The notes under the pieces: model-generated
Database searches by the model: none
What the model saw: only the letters and a program-made list of their open reading frames with translations
What the model was told of the DNA's origin: nothing
Position numbers and translations under genes: made by a program
From: Candidatus Methylomirabilota bacterium
GTDB lineage: Bacteria > Methylomirabilota > Methylomirabilia > Rokubacteriales > CSP1-6
Length of the DNA stretch: 64,000 bases
NCBI GenBank assembly: GCA_035764725.1
Contig: DASTYT010000149.1
Span: forward strand, 37,727 to 101,726
Direction: 5' to 3'
In this document: one piece after another, positions 8,576-16,473 of the stretch
Layout: the number at the start of each line of letters is the position of its first letter
How positions within the stretch are numbered: position 1 is the stretch's first letter

Positions 8576-8840
8576 GTGTGCGGCATCGCGGTTGGCTCCG
8601 GATCAGCGCAGGTCGACGAGGCGATGCGGTCGCGCCTCGTCAGCGACGTGCCGCTGGGATGCCTGATCAGCGGCGGCATCGCTCGACCCCAGTGACGGCC
8701 ACCGCCGTCCGCCAGCGGCCGGGCATCCGCACGTTCACGGTGGGTTCCGCTCGCTGTGGGACGCGGCACGAGGAGCTGGTGGTCTCGGCGGAGGATGTGC
8801 TCGCCCTGCTGCCGGGGGTGATCGGCTGGGGGGCCACGCG
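8576..8840 (+). pseudogene. Remnant of an asparagine synthetase (AsnB-type)
   Basis: The segment opens GTG-TGC-GGC-ATC, reading MCGIAV, which is the N-terminus with the nucleophilic Cys2 of class II glutamine amidotransferases. Within 15 codons it jumps to MRSRLVSDVPLGCLISGGI, the AsnB pyrophosphatase-loop region that normally lies about 250 residues later. The loop's SGGxDSS is broken (SGGIARPQ, stop at 8693-8695). A second frame then gives RPGIRTFTVG and HEELVVSAEDVLALLP, the next conserved AsnB blocks. Large internal deletions plus a frame change show a dead gene. It ends near the tail of the cyclase gene on the opposite strand. Confidence 0.8.
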
Positions 8841-8854
8841 CGGATCCTCTGGGC

Positions 8855-9913
8855 CTAGCCGCGGGCCCGCACGCTGTAGTGCCGAAGCGCCTCGTCCTTG
8901 CCCCGCAGCTCTCGCGCGCCCATGTCCTCGAGCTCGAGCTCGGCAGGCACCTGGCACTGCTTGAGCAACGCCTCCGACACGAGCACGCGGCGCTCCAGCG
9001 GTCGGCACTGCGCCTCGATTCTGGCCGCGGTGTTGACGGTGTCGCCGCTGTGGACGATGTCCTTCTTGATGTCGCCGATCTCCGCAGTGACCACGGGGCC
9101 ACCGTGAAGCCCCGCCTTGAACTCGGGCACCATTCCGTAGCGGGCCAGGTAGCGGTCCTTCTGCTCGTGGACGCGCTCGTTCACGAGAAAGACGCAGCGG
9201 AGGCAGTTGCCCTGGCGGAGCCCCTTGTCCACCGTCCACGTGATCACCGCCTCGTCGCCGACGTACTGATAGATCTGGCCCCGGGTCTCCAGGACGGGGT
9301 CGGCCAGATCGTGGAAGAAATCGTTCTTGAAGTCGTTGAACCGTAGTGGGCCCAGCGCGGCGGCGATGGCGGTGGAGTTGTTCAGGTCGAGGAACATGAA
9401 GATCCGCTCTTCGGCGACCGGGCGATGGTAGCGACCGAGGAGGAGGCTCGTCAGCGTGCCCGGGCCGAGCATGCGGTTCAGCTGGCGCACGAAGTTGATG
9501 ACGAAGCTGGTCAGCGTGAGGATCACCAGTGCCAGGACGAAGCGGCTGCCGAACACGAACGATCGATACTCCGGCGACGTGTAGTAGCCGAGGAGCCCGC
9601 CGTGCTCGGAGAGGCCCAGCACGGGCATGGTGACGGCGTGTATGGCGAGGGCGCAGAGGATGACATAGAAGAACGTGCGGAGAAGAAGAAGCCCGCCCAC
9701 GGTGAGCGAGCGCACCACGCGGGGGATCACGCGCAACTCGAACCACGCGCTGCCGAGGCCGATGGCCGCGCCCGTCGCGGCCGCGCCCAGCTCGCGGGCG
9801 GCGTGGGTCGGCACGCGCCGCACGATCCAGTGCACGAGCAGAGCCGCCGCGATCCAGCCGCCCGTGATCCAGAGCGTCGCGACGATCGATCGAGCGGAAC
9901 GGCGGGACGGCAC
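8855..9913 (-). CDS. Membrane-anchored class III adenylate/guanylate cyclase
   Basis: A 352-residue protein with four or so N-terminal transmembrane helices (to about residue 150), followed by a class III nucleotide cyclase domain. Metal-binding aspartates are visible in IFMFLDLNNSTAIA and in YQYVGDEAVITW; the transition-state Asn/Arg are in GDTVNTAARIE. The residue that usually recognises adenine as lysine (four before the second Asp) is Gln here, a pattern seen in one branch of membrane cyclases, so ATP is likely but not certain as substrate. The product would be cAMP for signalling. The GTG at 9911-9913 begins just before the first helix. It is followed on the same strand by the asparagine synthetase remnant on the other strand. 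Confidence 0.9.
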   Translation of the reverse strand: MPSRRSARSIVATLWITGGWIAAALLVHWIVRRVPTHAARELGAAATGAAIGLGSAWFELRVIPRVVRSLTVGGLLLLRTFFYVILCALAIHAVTMPVLGLSEHGGLLGYYTSPEYRSFVFGSRFVLALVILTLTSFVINFVRQLNRMLGPGTLTSLLLGRYHRPVAEERIFMFLDLNNSTAIAAALGPLRFNDFKNDFFHDLADPVLETRGQIYQYVGDEAVITWTVDKGLRQGNCLRCVFLVNERVHEQKDRYLARYGMVPEFKAGLHGGPVVTAEIGDIKKDIVHSGDTVNTAARIEAQCRPLERRVLVSEALLKQCQVPAELELEDMGARELRGKDEALRHYSVRARG

Positions 9914-9944
9914 GAGCTCCAGCGTAGCCGCGCCGCTTCCGGGG

Positions 9945-9977
9945 TGTCAAACGGGGTACCCCCCGGGCGGGTACCCC
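9945..9977 (-). promoter_or_regulatory. Hairpin plus TTGACA box between uspA-like and cyclase genes
   Basis: A perfect 9-bp inverted repeat GGGGTACCC / GGGTACCCC (9953-9961 and 9969-9977, 7-nt loop) lies 25 bp after the end of the UspA-like gene. Immediately beyond it on the minus strand is GTTTGACA (TTGACA at 9950-9945), a candidate -35 for the cyclase gene. The hairpin may end usp transcription, although no U-run follows it. Confidence 0.4.
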
Positions 9978-10002
9978 GGCCGTCACCTCCTCGTAATCGT
10001 GT

Positions 10003-10440
10003 TCAGCGGGTCACGAGAACGGGGAGCTTGGCGTGCGTCAGCACCTTGTGAGTCTCGCTGCCGAGAACCACGGCCGAGACGCCCTTCCGTCCGTGCGACG
10101 CCATGTAGATCAGGTCGCATCCTTTGCTCATCGCGGTGGCGATGATCCCTTCGTACGGATGGTCGGCGATCACGTGCTCTACGTCGCACGGGACCCGGGC
10201 TGCGTTCGCGGCGGCGGTGACGACGCCGAGGAACCTCTCGGCGCGCTCCTCGCAGTCCTTCTTGTATTGCTCGGCCGTGTCGCTGACCATCAGGGGGTCG
10301 AGAGCGAAGGTGTGGAAGCCCGCCGAGACCGTCACTCCGGTGACCTTCGCCCCCAGGGCTTTGGCGAGACCCATCGCCCCTTCGATCGCCCTGGTGGAGA
10401 GCGCAGAACCGTCGGTCGGAAGCAGGATGTGCTTGTACAT
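10003..10440 (-). CDS. Universal stress protein, UspA family
   Basis: A single-domain 145-residue universal stress protein. It starts with the family's first strand MYKHILLPTDGSALSTRAIE and ends with the ATP-binding signature SHGRKGVSAVVLGSETHKVL, in which the G-x2-G-x9-G-S/T spacing for nucleotide binding is kept. These cytoplasmic proteins bind ATP and help survival under starvation or oxidative stress. The ATG at 10438-10440 has GAGGAGGGAG just upstream. A sigma54-type element lies about 36 bp before the start, suggesting nitrogen- or stress-linked control. It is a stand-alone gene. Confidence 0.95.
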   Translation of the reverse strand: MYKHILLPTDGSALSTRAIEGAMGLAKALGAKVTGVTVSAGFHTFALDPLMVSDTAEQYKKDCEERAERFLGVVTAAANAARVPCDVEHVIADHPYEGIIATAMSKGCDLIYMASHGRKGVSAVVLGSETHKVLTHAKLPVLVTR

Positions 10441-10475
10441 GGCTCCCTCCTCTCTGCTCGCTAACGGAATCTTTC

Positions 10476-10491
10476 GGCATCATTCGTGCCA
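10476..10491 (-). promoter_or_regulatory. Candidate sigma54 (-24/-12) promoter for uspA-like gene
   Basis: On the minus strand, TGGCACG (10491-10485), 4 bp, then ATGCC (10480-10476). The invariant GG and GC are exactly 10 bp apart, as sigma54 requires. The expected transcription start is about 25 bp before the usp ATG. Confidence 0.4.
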
Positions 10492-10563
10492 GCTCTGAAG
10501 TGTAGTGAAATCAAGAGCTTGAATCGGCTCGGCGCTGCGCTGGGGCGGGGGCGGCCGCCGGCG

Positions 10564-10583
10564 CTGGGGCGCTGGCGCCCCAG
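10564..10583 (-). terminator. Hairpin after SDR gene
   Basis: CTGGGGCGC / GCGCCCCAG forms a perfect 9-bp inverted repeat 12 bp beyond the SDR stop. There is no U-tract, so an intrinsic terminator is possible but not sure. Confidence 0.4.
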
Positions 10584-10595
10584 TGCCTCAGGCCC

Positions 10596-11339
10596 CTACA
10601 TCGCGAGCCAGCCGCCGTCGACGACCAACTCGGTGCCGGTGATGTACGAAGCCTCGTCGGAGGCGAGGAAGAGCACCGCGTAGGCGACCTCCTCGACGCG
10701 TCCCATGCGGCCCATGGGGACGGCGGCGAGCATCTTCTCGCGGTAGTTGGGGTCGGCGAGCGCCTTCGAGGTGCGCATGGCCGGCAGCACGCCCGGATGG
10801 ACGGAGTTCACGCGAATGCCCTTTCGCGCGTACTGCACCGCTGCGGACTTGGTCATGAGCCGCACTGCGCCCTTGGAGGCGTTGTAGCCCATGTGAAGCC
10901 CGAGCTGGGCCACGAAGCCTGAGACCGACGAGATGTTCACGATGGACCCCGCGCCCGCCTTGACCATCACCGGCAGCGCCGACTTCATGCCGAGGAACAC
11001 GCCCTTGGCGTTCACATCCATCAGCTTGTCCCAGGCGGACGTGCTCATGATGTCGGGGTCGAATGTGCCGCTGATGCCGGCATTGTTCACGAGGATGTCG
11101 AGCTTGCCGAATTGCGCGACGGTGGTGGCGATGACCTGCTCCCACGCGGGCTCGCTCGTCACGTCGAGATGCACGTAGCGCGCGTTGGCGCCGATGCCGT
11201 CGGCCACCGCCTTGCCCTCCGCGTCCAGCACGTCGGCGACGACGACCTTGGCGCCTTCCCCGGCGAAGATCTCCGCCTCGCTCTTGCCCATGCCGCTCGC
11301 CGCGCCCGTGATCAGCGCGACCTTCCCTTGGAGTCTCAT
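10596..11339 (-). CDS. Short-chain dehydrogenase/reductase (SDR)
   Basis: A classical 247-residue SDR. The cofactor motif is ITGAASGMGKSEAE with TGxxxGxG, the NNAG motif is ILVNNAGISG, the active-site serine is in IVNISSVSG, and the YxxxK motif is YNASKGAVRL. The C-terminus is VDGGWLAM. An Asp at the end of the second strand (VVVADVLDAEG) favours NAD(H). The ATG follows AGAAAGGGAG. It is 20 bp downstream of the AMP-dependent ligase in a minus-strand operon with a TesB-type thioesterase, so a hydroxy/oxo acid or alcohol linked to acyl-CoA metabolism is a reasonable substrate class. A more precise activity cannot be read from sequence. Confidence 0.93.
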   Translation of the reverse strand: MRLQGKVALITGAASGMGKSEAEIFAGEGAKVVVADVLDAEGKAVADGIGANARYVHLDVTSEPAWEQVIATTVAQFGKLDILVNNAGISGTFDPDIMSTSAWDKLMDVNAKGVFLGMKSALPVMVKAGAGSIVNISSVSGFVAQLGLHMGYNASKGAVRLMTKSAAVQYARKGIRVNSVHPGVLPAMRTSKALADPNYREKMLAAVPMGRMGRVEEVAYAVLFLASDEASYITGTELVVDGGWLAM

Positions 11340-11359
11340 GGCTCGCTCCCTTTCTCTCG

Positions 11360-12985
11360 TCAGCTACGCTTCTTGCGCTCCCGCAGGTCGAGCACTCCGG
11401 GCCGGCGGCGCGGGTCCTCGTCCTTGGGAAAGATCTGCGTCTTCTGTACCTTCTGCGTCCCCGTGGTCGGGAGGCGCTCCACGAACAGGATCCAGCCCGG
11501 CGCCTTGAAGTAGGCGAGGCGCGCGAGGCTCCAGTCCATCAGCGCCCCCCCGAGCGCCGCGTCCGCCTTCACGCCCGGCATGGCCACCACGCAGGCCATG
11601 ACTTCTTCCTCGCGCACCTCGTCCGGCACCGCCAGCACCGCCACCTGCGCGACCGCCTCGTGGGCCTGCAGCACGGCTTCCACCTCGGCGGCGGCGACGT
11701 TCTCGCCCGAGCGGCGGATGATGTTCTTCTTGCGGTCCACGAAGATCAGCATGCCATCGGGCTCTTGTCGGACTGTATCGCCGGTGTGGAACCAGCCACC
11801 TCGCCAGGCCTCGTCGGTCGCTCTCGGGTCCTTGAGATAGCCCGAGAAGAATCCGTGGCGCGGGCCCTCAGCGCCGCCCCAGCGCACGAGGAGCTCGCCG
11901 TCGGCGCCACGTGGCAGCTCGCGATCCGCGTCGTCGACCACGCGCGCCTCGAAGCCGCCGTGCGGGCGGCCGAACGCGCGGGTGTGGATCTGCCGTGGCT
12001 CCTCGCGGTCCGCGTAGATGCGGCCTGTCTCCGTCATGCCCCACACTTCCACCAATGGGAAGCCGAAGCGCTTCTCGAAAGCCTCGTGGAGCTGAGGCTC
12101 GACGCCGGCGCCCAGTCCGAAGCGCACGCGATGCGCCCGCTCCTCGGGGGAGGGTGCCTGGTTGAGCAGCAGCGGCGGCATCACGCCCAGATAGTGGATG
12201 GCCGTCGCGCGCGTCGTCACCACATCAGGCCACCAGCGACGCGGGCTGAAGCGCTCGGGGAGGATCAGGCAGCTCGCGGTGAGGACTACGCAAGTTCCGG
12301 TGATACCGAGACAGTTCATGTGAAAGAGCGGCAGAGGATTCAGGATGCGCTCGCGCCCGTGCTCGACCGCGAGCCGCCCACCGAGGTCGCGATACCAGGC
12401 GCCCCCGTTGAGCATGTAGAAGTTCGACAGCACACAGCCCTTGGGCCGGCCCGTCGTCCCCGAGGTGTAGAGCAGCGCGCACTCCGTCTCGAGGGTGGGC
12501 GCGCCGGTGCGCGTCGCCGCGCCGGCCTTCGGCAGCGCGGCCGGCCAGGCCGCGGTGCTCACCACCGGCAGCGGCTTGGCGCGCTCCCGGGCCACCGCCT
12601 CCAGCGTGACCACCCGCTCCGAGACCGAGACCGCCAGATCCGCCTCGGAGTGGTCCATCTGATAGGCCAGCTCGTCGTGACGGTAGTCGGGGTTCACCGG
12701 CACGATGCCCGCGCCGAGAGCGTTCAGCGCGAGATAGTGGAAGAACATCTCGGGCCGGTTCTCGAGCAGCAGCGCCACGCGATGTCCATGACCGTAGCCG
12801 GCGGCGGCGTACGCGTCGCGGAGCCCCAGCACCTCCGCGCGCGTCTGCGCGTAGGTGTACTCCACGCCGTCCGGATGGTAGGCGCGGCCCGGCGCGGGCG
12901 GCGCGCAGAGGAAGGCGTTGTCGGGCGACGTCGTCGCGGTGGCCATGAACGCCTCGAACACCGTCGCGGCGCCGCCGAAGCTCAT
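11360..12985 (-). CDS. AMP-dependent acyl-CoA synthetase/ligase
   Basis: A 541-residue ANL-superfamily adenylating enzyme that would activate a carboxylic acid through an acyl-AMP to its CoA thioester. Motifs in order are LLYTSGTTGRPKGCVLSN (P-loop-like A3), VWGMTETG (A5), GGWFHTGDTV (A7), FVDRKKNIIRRSGENVAAAE (A8 hinge) and TGTQKVQKTQIF with the C-terminal catalytic lysine. The ATG at 12983-12985 overlaps the TesB stop as ATGA, giving translational coupling; the open frame extends further upstream but only as a shadow. Similar genes are often annotated as crotonobetaine/carnitine-CoA or long-chain ligases; the substrate is unknown. Confidence 0.93.
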   Translation of the reverse strand: MSFGGAATVFEAFMATATTSPDNAFLCAPPAPGRAYHPDGVEYTYAQTRAEVLGLRDAYAAAGYGHGHRVALLLENRPEMFFHYLALNALGAGIVPVNPDYRHDELAYQMDHSEADLAVSVSERVVTLEAVARERAKPLPVVSTAAWPAALPKAGAATRTGAPTLETECALLYTSGTTGRPKGCVLSNFYMLNGGAWYRDLGGRLAVEHGRERILNPLPLFHMNCLGITGTCVVLTASCLILPERFSPRRWWPDVVTTRATAIHYLGVMPPLLLNQAPSPEERAHRVRFGLGAGVEPQLHEAFEKRFGFPLVEVWGMTETGRIYADREEPRQIHTRAFGRPHGGFEARVVDDADRELPRGADGELLVRWGGAEGPRHGFFSGYLKDPRATDEAWRGGWFHTGDTVRQEPDGMLIFVDRKKNIIRRSGENVAAAEVEAVLQAHEAVAQVAVLAVPDEVREEEVMACVVAMPGVKADAALGGALMDWSLARLAYFKAPGWILFVERLPTTGTQKVQKTQIFPKDEDPRRRPGVLDLRERKKRS

Positions 12986-13857
12986 GCCGTGCCTCCGCGT
13001 AGGCGCGAGACGCCCTCCTGGACCACCGAGGCCACGAGCGTGCCGTCGCGCGTGAAGAGACTCCCGCGCGCGAGCGCGCGGCCCTCCGCTGCCACCGGCG
13101 ACTGCTGCACGTAAAGTAACCAATGGTCCATCCGAAAAAATCGGTGAAACCACATCCCATGGTCGAGGCTCGCCTGCTCGACCTGCGGGTCGAGCCATGC
13201 GAGGCCAAGGGGATAGCAGGTGATATCGAGCAGCGTCATGTCGCATGCATACGCGAACGTTGCCTCGTGGAGCAGGGGATCCTCCGGCAGGCGGCCCACC
13301 GCGCGTATCCAGGTATGGGCCACGGGCGGGACCTTCGGCGGATCGACGATGGGCACGGGATTCACCTGCCGAACCTCGACCGCGCGCTCGGTGAGGAGCC
13401 ACGGACGATCTTCCGGCCGCAGCCTATCGACCTCGGCCTTGCGCTGATCGAGCTCGGAGGCCAGGCCCTCCGGCCCGGGCACTTCCGGCATGGCCTCGTG
13501 CTGATGCACGTGGCTCGGGGGCGGCTCCGCCGTGAAGGACGCCGTCGCCACCAGGATCTCGCGATCCCCCTGCCACGCGGAGAGCTGCCGCTGGGCGAAA
13601 CGCCGGCCGTCGCGCAGCCGGCGCACGCGGTACTCGATGGGGGCCATCGGATCGCCCGGCGCCAGGAAGCTCACGTGGAGACTGTGGCAGCGCCGATCCG
13701 TCGCGGTCATTCCCCCGGCGACAAGGGCCTGGGCGAGGAGGTCCCCGCCGAACATGCGCGGCCGCGTGCGCTCGATAGCCCGACCCTCGAAGCGATCCTC
13801 GTCGAGGCGGGTCAGCGTGAGCCCTTCGAGCAGCGAGGCGAGAGGGTCCATGGCCAC
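12982..13857 (-). CDS. Acyl-CoA thioesterase II (TesB-like, double hotdog)
   Basis: A 291-residue double-hotdog thioesterase that hydrolyses acyl-CoA to free acid and CoA. The N-terminal hotdog holds RMFGGDLLAQALVAG and SLHVSFLAPGDP. The C-terminal hotdog holds FAYACDMTLLD with the catalytic aspartate, then SLDHGMWFHRFFRMDHWLLY and SVVQEGVSR with the catalytic Gln. The GTG at 13855-13857 is two codons before an ATG (13849-13851); either could be used. A TATAAT box ends 8 bp before the GTG, so the message may be almost leaderless. It is first in an operon with the acyl-CoA ligase and SDR, placing both making and breaking of the thioester in one unit. Confidence 0.92.
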   Translation of the reverse strand: MAMDPLASLLEGLTLTRLDEDRFEGRAIERTRPRMFGGDLLAQALVAGGMTATDRRCHSLHVSFLAPGDPMAPIEYRVRRLRDGRRFAQRQLSAWQGDREILVATASFTAEPPPSHVHQHEAMPEVPGPEGLASELDQRKAEVDRLRPEDRPWLLTERAVEVRQVNPVPIVDPPKVPPVAHTWIRAVGRLPEDPLLHEATFAYACDMTLLDITCYPLGLAWLDPQVEQASLDHGMWFHRFFRMDHWLLYVQQSPVAAEGRALARGSLFTRDGTLVASVVQEGVSRLRGGTA

Positions 13858-13865
13858 GGGGCAGC

Positions 13866-13871
13866 ATTATA
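13866..13871 (-). promoter_or_regulatory. TATAAT box for tesB-like operon (possible leaderless transcript)
   Basis: A perfect TATAAT on the minus strand ends 8 bp before the GTG start, so transcription would begin at or within a base or two of it. On the plus strand the overlapping TATACT (13868-13873) could serve the divergent amidohydrolase gene. No good -35 is visible for either. Confidence 0.45.
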
Positions 13872-13899
13872 CTGGGCCGAGCGAGAGGAGGAGCTGCCC

Positions 13900-15384
13900 A
13901 TGCCCACGCGCCACCCACTCGATGCCGCCAACCCCTTCGCCTTCCGTCTCCGTCCCGGCATGCGGCAGGGCCTCGCGACCGAGACCCCATTGCCCACGCG
14001 TCTCGTCTCCAACGAAGAATTCCCGCCCCTGCCGCAGACACCGGAGCAGGCGCAGGTCGAGCATCGCATCCTCGCCGACGCGGGGCGGATGGCGCCGCGG
14101 CTCGGCCTCTCCCGCCGCGACTTCCTGCGCACCGGCGGCGGCATGGCCACCGCGCTGCTCGCCATGAACGCGGTGTACGGGCGCTTCTTCGACGTGCTGC
14201 CGGTGGAGGCGGCGGAGGCCGCGGCCTTCCAGGAGCGCGCGGGGGCGCCCTACTTCATCTTCGACCTACAGCTCCACTACGTGGGTTCGGCCTACGATCC
14301 CGCTGGCGACGCGGGCCGGCGGGGAGGCGTCCCCAAGGGGGCGCTGCTGGGCCTCCGCCGCAACTCGAAGCGCCTCAACCCCAAGCTTGCCGGCGACACC
14401 GGCACCTTCGCCGATCTGTCCTGGTCCAACATGGTGAAGGAGGTGTTCCTCGACAGCGAGACCGCCATCGGCCTCATCTCCACGCCGCCGGGCCCCTATC
14501 CGCAGGAAGCGGTGGTGCCCCCCAAGGAAATGACGCACATCCGCGACGAGATCAACCGCGTGACGCAGTCGCGCCGCATGCTCGCGCACGGGCTCATCAC
14601 GCCCCAGCTCGGCCAGGCCGATCTCGACTTCATGGACCAGCAGGCGCAGACGCTAAAGGTGGACGCGTGGAAGGGCTACACGGGCGCCGCGCCCCAAGGG
14701 TTCAGCCACGGCTGGTTCGTGGACGACGAGAAGATCGCCTATCCGATGCTGGAGCGGTCGCGGAAGCTCGGGGTCAAGCGCATCTGCATCCACAAGGGCC
14801 TGCCGCTGGGTCCGGTCGCCGACTACAACCATCCGCGCGACATGATCAAGGCCGCGCGCGACTTCCCCGATCTGGACTTCATCGCGTATCACGCCGGCCT
14901 GCAGTCGGTGGCGGGCGTCGGCCAGGGGCCGGACATTCCCTGGACCACGGAGTTCTGCCAGATGCGGAAGAAGCAGCCCGCGCTCAAGAACACGTACATG
15001 GAGCTGGGCTCGACCTTCGGCCAGCTCGTCACGTACAACCCCACCGCGTGCGCCCACCTCCTCGGCCAGGCCATCGACGCCTTCGGCGCGGATCACGTGC
15101 TCTGGGGCACCGACTCCATCTGGTACGGGACTCCCCAATGGCAGATCGAGGCCTTCCGCCGCTTCGAGATTCCGCAGACCCTCATCGACCAGCATGGCTA
15201 CGCGCCGCTCACCCGCGCGGTCAAGGAGCAGATCTTCGGCCTCAACGCCGCGCGCCTCTTTGGCGTCGACGTGAACGCCAAGAGGAACGAGATCCCGACG
15301 GACTACCTCTCCCGCATCAAGATGGCGTACCTCGACGACGGGCGGCAGCCCAGTCATCGCTGGTACGGGTGGGTGACGAGCTAG
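13900..15384 (+). CDS. Tat-exported amidohydrolase family protein (metal-dependent, TIM barrel)
   Basis: A 494-residue protein of the amidohydrolase-2 (ACMSD/2-pyrone-dicarboxylate lactonase-like) group. A twin-arginine motif SRRDFLRTGGG at about residue 70 precedes a hydrophobic stretch, so it is probably exported folded; the ~70-residue region before the twin arginines is unusually long. The barrel part has FIFDLQLHYVG (family DxHxH position degenerate as DLQLH), KRICIHKGLP, DFIAYHAG and VLWGTDSIWYGTPQW with the late Asp. The ATG follows GAGAGGAGGAG. It is divergent from the TesB operon. An IS481 element has inserted 30 bp beyond its stop. Hydrolase or decarboxylase, substrate unknown. Confidence 0.88.
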   Translation: MPTRHPLDAANPFAFRLRPGMRQGLATETPLPTRLVSNEEFPPLPQTPEQAQVEHRILADAGRMAPRLGLSRRDFLRTGGGMATALLAMNAVYGRFFDVLPVEAAEAAAFQERAGAPYFIFDLQLHYVGSAYDPAGDAGRRGGVPKGALLGLRRNSKRLNPKLAGDTGTFADLSWSNMVKEVFLDSETAIGLISTPPGPYPQEAVVPPKEMTHIRDEINRVTQSRRMLAHGLITPQLGQADLDFMDQQAQTLKVDAWKGYTGAAPQGFSHGWFVDDEKIAYPMLERSRKLGVKRICIHKGLPLGPVADYNHPRDMIKAARDFPDLDFIAYHAGLQSVAGVGQGPDIPWTTEFCQMRKKQPALKNTYMELGSTFGQLVTYNPTACAHLLGQAIDAFGADHVLWGTDSIWYGTPQWQIEAFRRFEIPQTLIDQHGYAPLTRAVKEQIFGLNAARLFGVDVNAKRNEIPTDYLSRIKMAYLDDGRQPSHRWYGWVTS

Positions 15385-15398
15385 GGTTCCTCCCGCCG

Positions 15399-15414
15399 CA
15401 CGCCACATCCGGGC
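15399..15414 (+). repeat. Target-site duplication, left copy
   Basis: The 16-bp CACGCCACATCCGGGC abuts the left end of the IS and is identical to 16474-16489 (17 bp if the next T is counted). Confidence 0.85.
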
Positions 15415-15438
15415 TGAAGTATCTACTCAAGATTGACC
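15415..15438 (+). repeat. IS481 left terminal inverted repeat
   Basis: Begins TGAAGTATCTAC and ends with TCAAGATTGACC, which is exactly mirrored in the right repeat. Confidence 0.85.
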
Positions 15439-15495
15439 TCCTTTGCTTTGATGGGCAGCCAGGCGTTTCCAGGCCGTCCGACCGGAGGGGGGACC

Positions 15496-16410
15496 ATGAT
15501 CAAGCTTAGCGATGTGAAGGTGCGGCCGCAGTATCGGACGCGGGTTCGGTATCGCCTGCTCGTTCTAGAGTATGCGTGGCAGCACGGGCCCGCCGCCGCG
15601 GGGCGCCACTACGGCTTGAGTGCTCGGACGATTCGGCGGTGGCGGAAGCGCTGGCGGCGCGGCGGCGTCGAGGGGCTGGTGCCGGCCTATCCCCGGCACC
15701 GGGCGCGACGGGTGCCGCCCGCGGCCGTCGAGCTGATCCGCCAAGCGCGCCAGGAGCTCGGCTACGGGGCGGCGCGCGCGCGGCTCTGGCTGCAGCGCGT
15801 GCACGGGGTCCGGCTCGCAATGGGCACCATTCAGCGAGTGTTTCGGGACATGGGGCTGCCCCGCCTGCGGCGGACCCGCAAGCGGGAACCCCGCCAGATG
15901 AAGCTCTTCGAGAAAGCGGAACCGGGCGAGTCGATTCAGGTCGACGTGAAATACGTGCAGATCGCGGGCCGCTGGGCGTTTCAGTACACGGCCCTGGACG
16001 ACTGTACGCGCTTCCGCGTCCTGCGGCTCTACCGACGTTTGCATCACCGCTCGAGTCTCGCCTTCCTCGCCGAGCTTCGGCAGGCCTTCCCGTTCCCCAT
16101 CAAACGGCTGCAGTGTGATCATGGGCAAGAGTTCTCCTTCGCCTTCGTCCTGGGGGTCGAAGCCGCCGGGATCCGCCACCGGTACATTCGGCCCCGCCGG
16201 CCGCAACAGAACGGCAAAGTCGAGCGGAGCCATCGGATCGATCAGGAGGAGTTCTGGGGCCGACAACCGTTCGCGAGCTTCGAGGCGGCCAGTGCCGCCC
16301 TTCAGGGCTGGGAGACCAGGTACAACTATCAACGCTTCTCGCTGGCCCTTGAGGGCCGCACACCGGCCGAAAAACTTGCCGCGCTTCGACCACCCGTGCG
16401 GGCAGCCTAG
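15496..16410 (+). CDS. IS481-family transposase
   Basis: A 304-residue DDE transposase. The N-terminal helix-turn-helix region includes HYGLSARTIRRWRKRWRRGG, and a second HTH region with GYGAARARLWLQ follows. The integrase core (rve) carries catalytic Asp in SIQVDVKYVQIAG (about residue 155), the second Asp in LQCDHGQEFS, and Glu in GKVERSHRIDQEEFW. The C-terminus has YNYQRFSLALEGRTPAEKL, typical of IS481. The ATG at 15496 follows GGAGGGGGG. Length and all three catalytic acids are normal, so the enzyme should be functional. Confidence 0.95.
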   Translation: MIKLSDVKVRPQYRTRVRYRLLVLEYAWQHGPAAAGRHYGLSARTIRRWRKRWRRGGVEGLVPAYPRHRARRVPPAAVELIRQARQELGYGAARARLWLQRVHGVRLAMGTIQRVFRDMGLPRLRRTRKREPRQMKLFEKAEPGESIQVDVKYVQIAGRWAFQYTALDDCTRFRVLRLYRRLHHRSSLAFLAELRQAFPFPIKRLQCDHGQEFSFAFVLGVEAAGIRHRYIRPRRPQQNGKVERSHRIDQEEFWGRQPFASFEAASAALQGWETRYNYQRFSLALEGRTPAEKLAALRPPVRAA

Positions 16411-16449
16411 GCGTCTCGTGTCTGCGTACACTCGACACCCGAACCCGGG

Positions 16450-16473
16450 GGTCAATCTTGACGAGACCCTACA
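16450..16473 (-). repeat. IS481 right terminal inverted repeat
   Basis: Reverse complement begins TGTAGGGTCTCG and continues TCAAGATTGACC; pairs with 15415-15438. Confidence 0.85.

Larger units (their letters stand above)
15415..16473 (+). mobile_element. Complete IS481-type insertion sequence, 1,059 bp
   Basis: The element has one transposase gene bounded by 24-bp imperfect terminal inverted repeats (15415-15438 and 16450-16473). They match at 19 of 24 positions, the inner 12 bp perfectly, and have TG...CA outer ends. It is flanked directly by a 16-bp duplication. The intact gene, repeats and identical duplication indicate recent insertion and probable activity. It sits between the amidohydrolase stop and the promoter of the acetamidase gene. 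Confidence 0.9.

Noticed and set aside
11660-13114. 484-codon plus-strand frame opposite the AMP-dependent ligase
   Set aside because: His/Arg/Gly-rich composition and no motif, while the minus strand has all ANL motifs.
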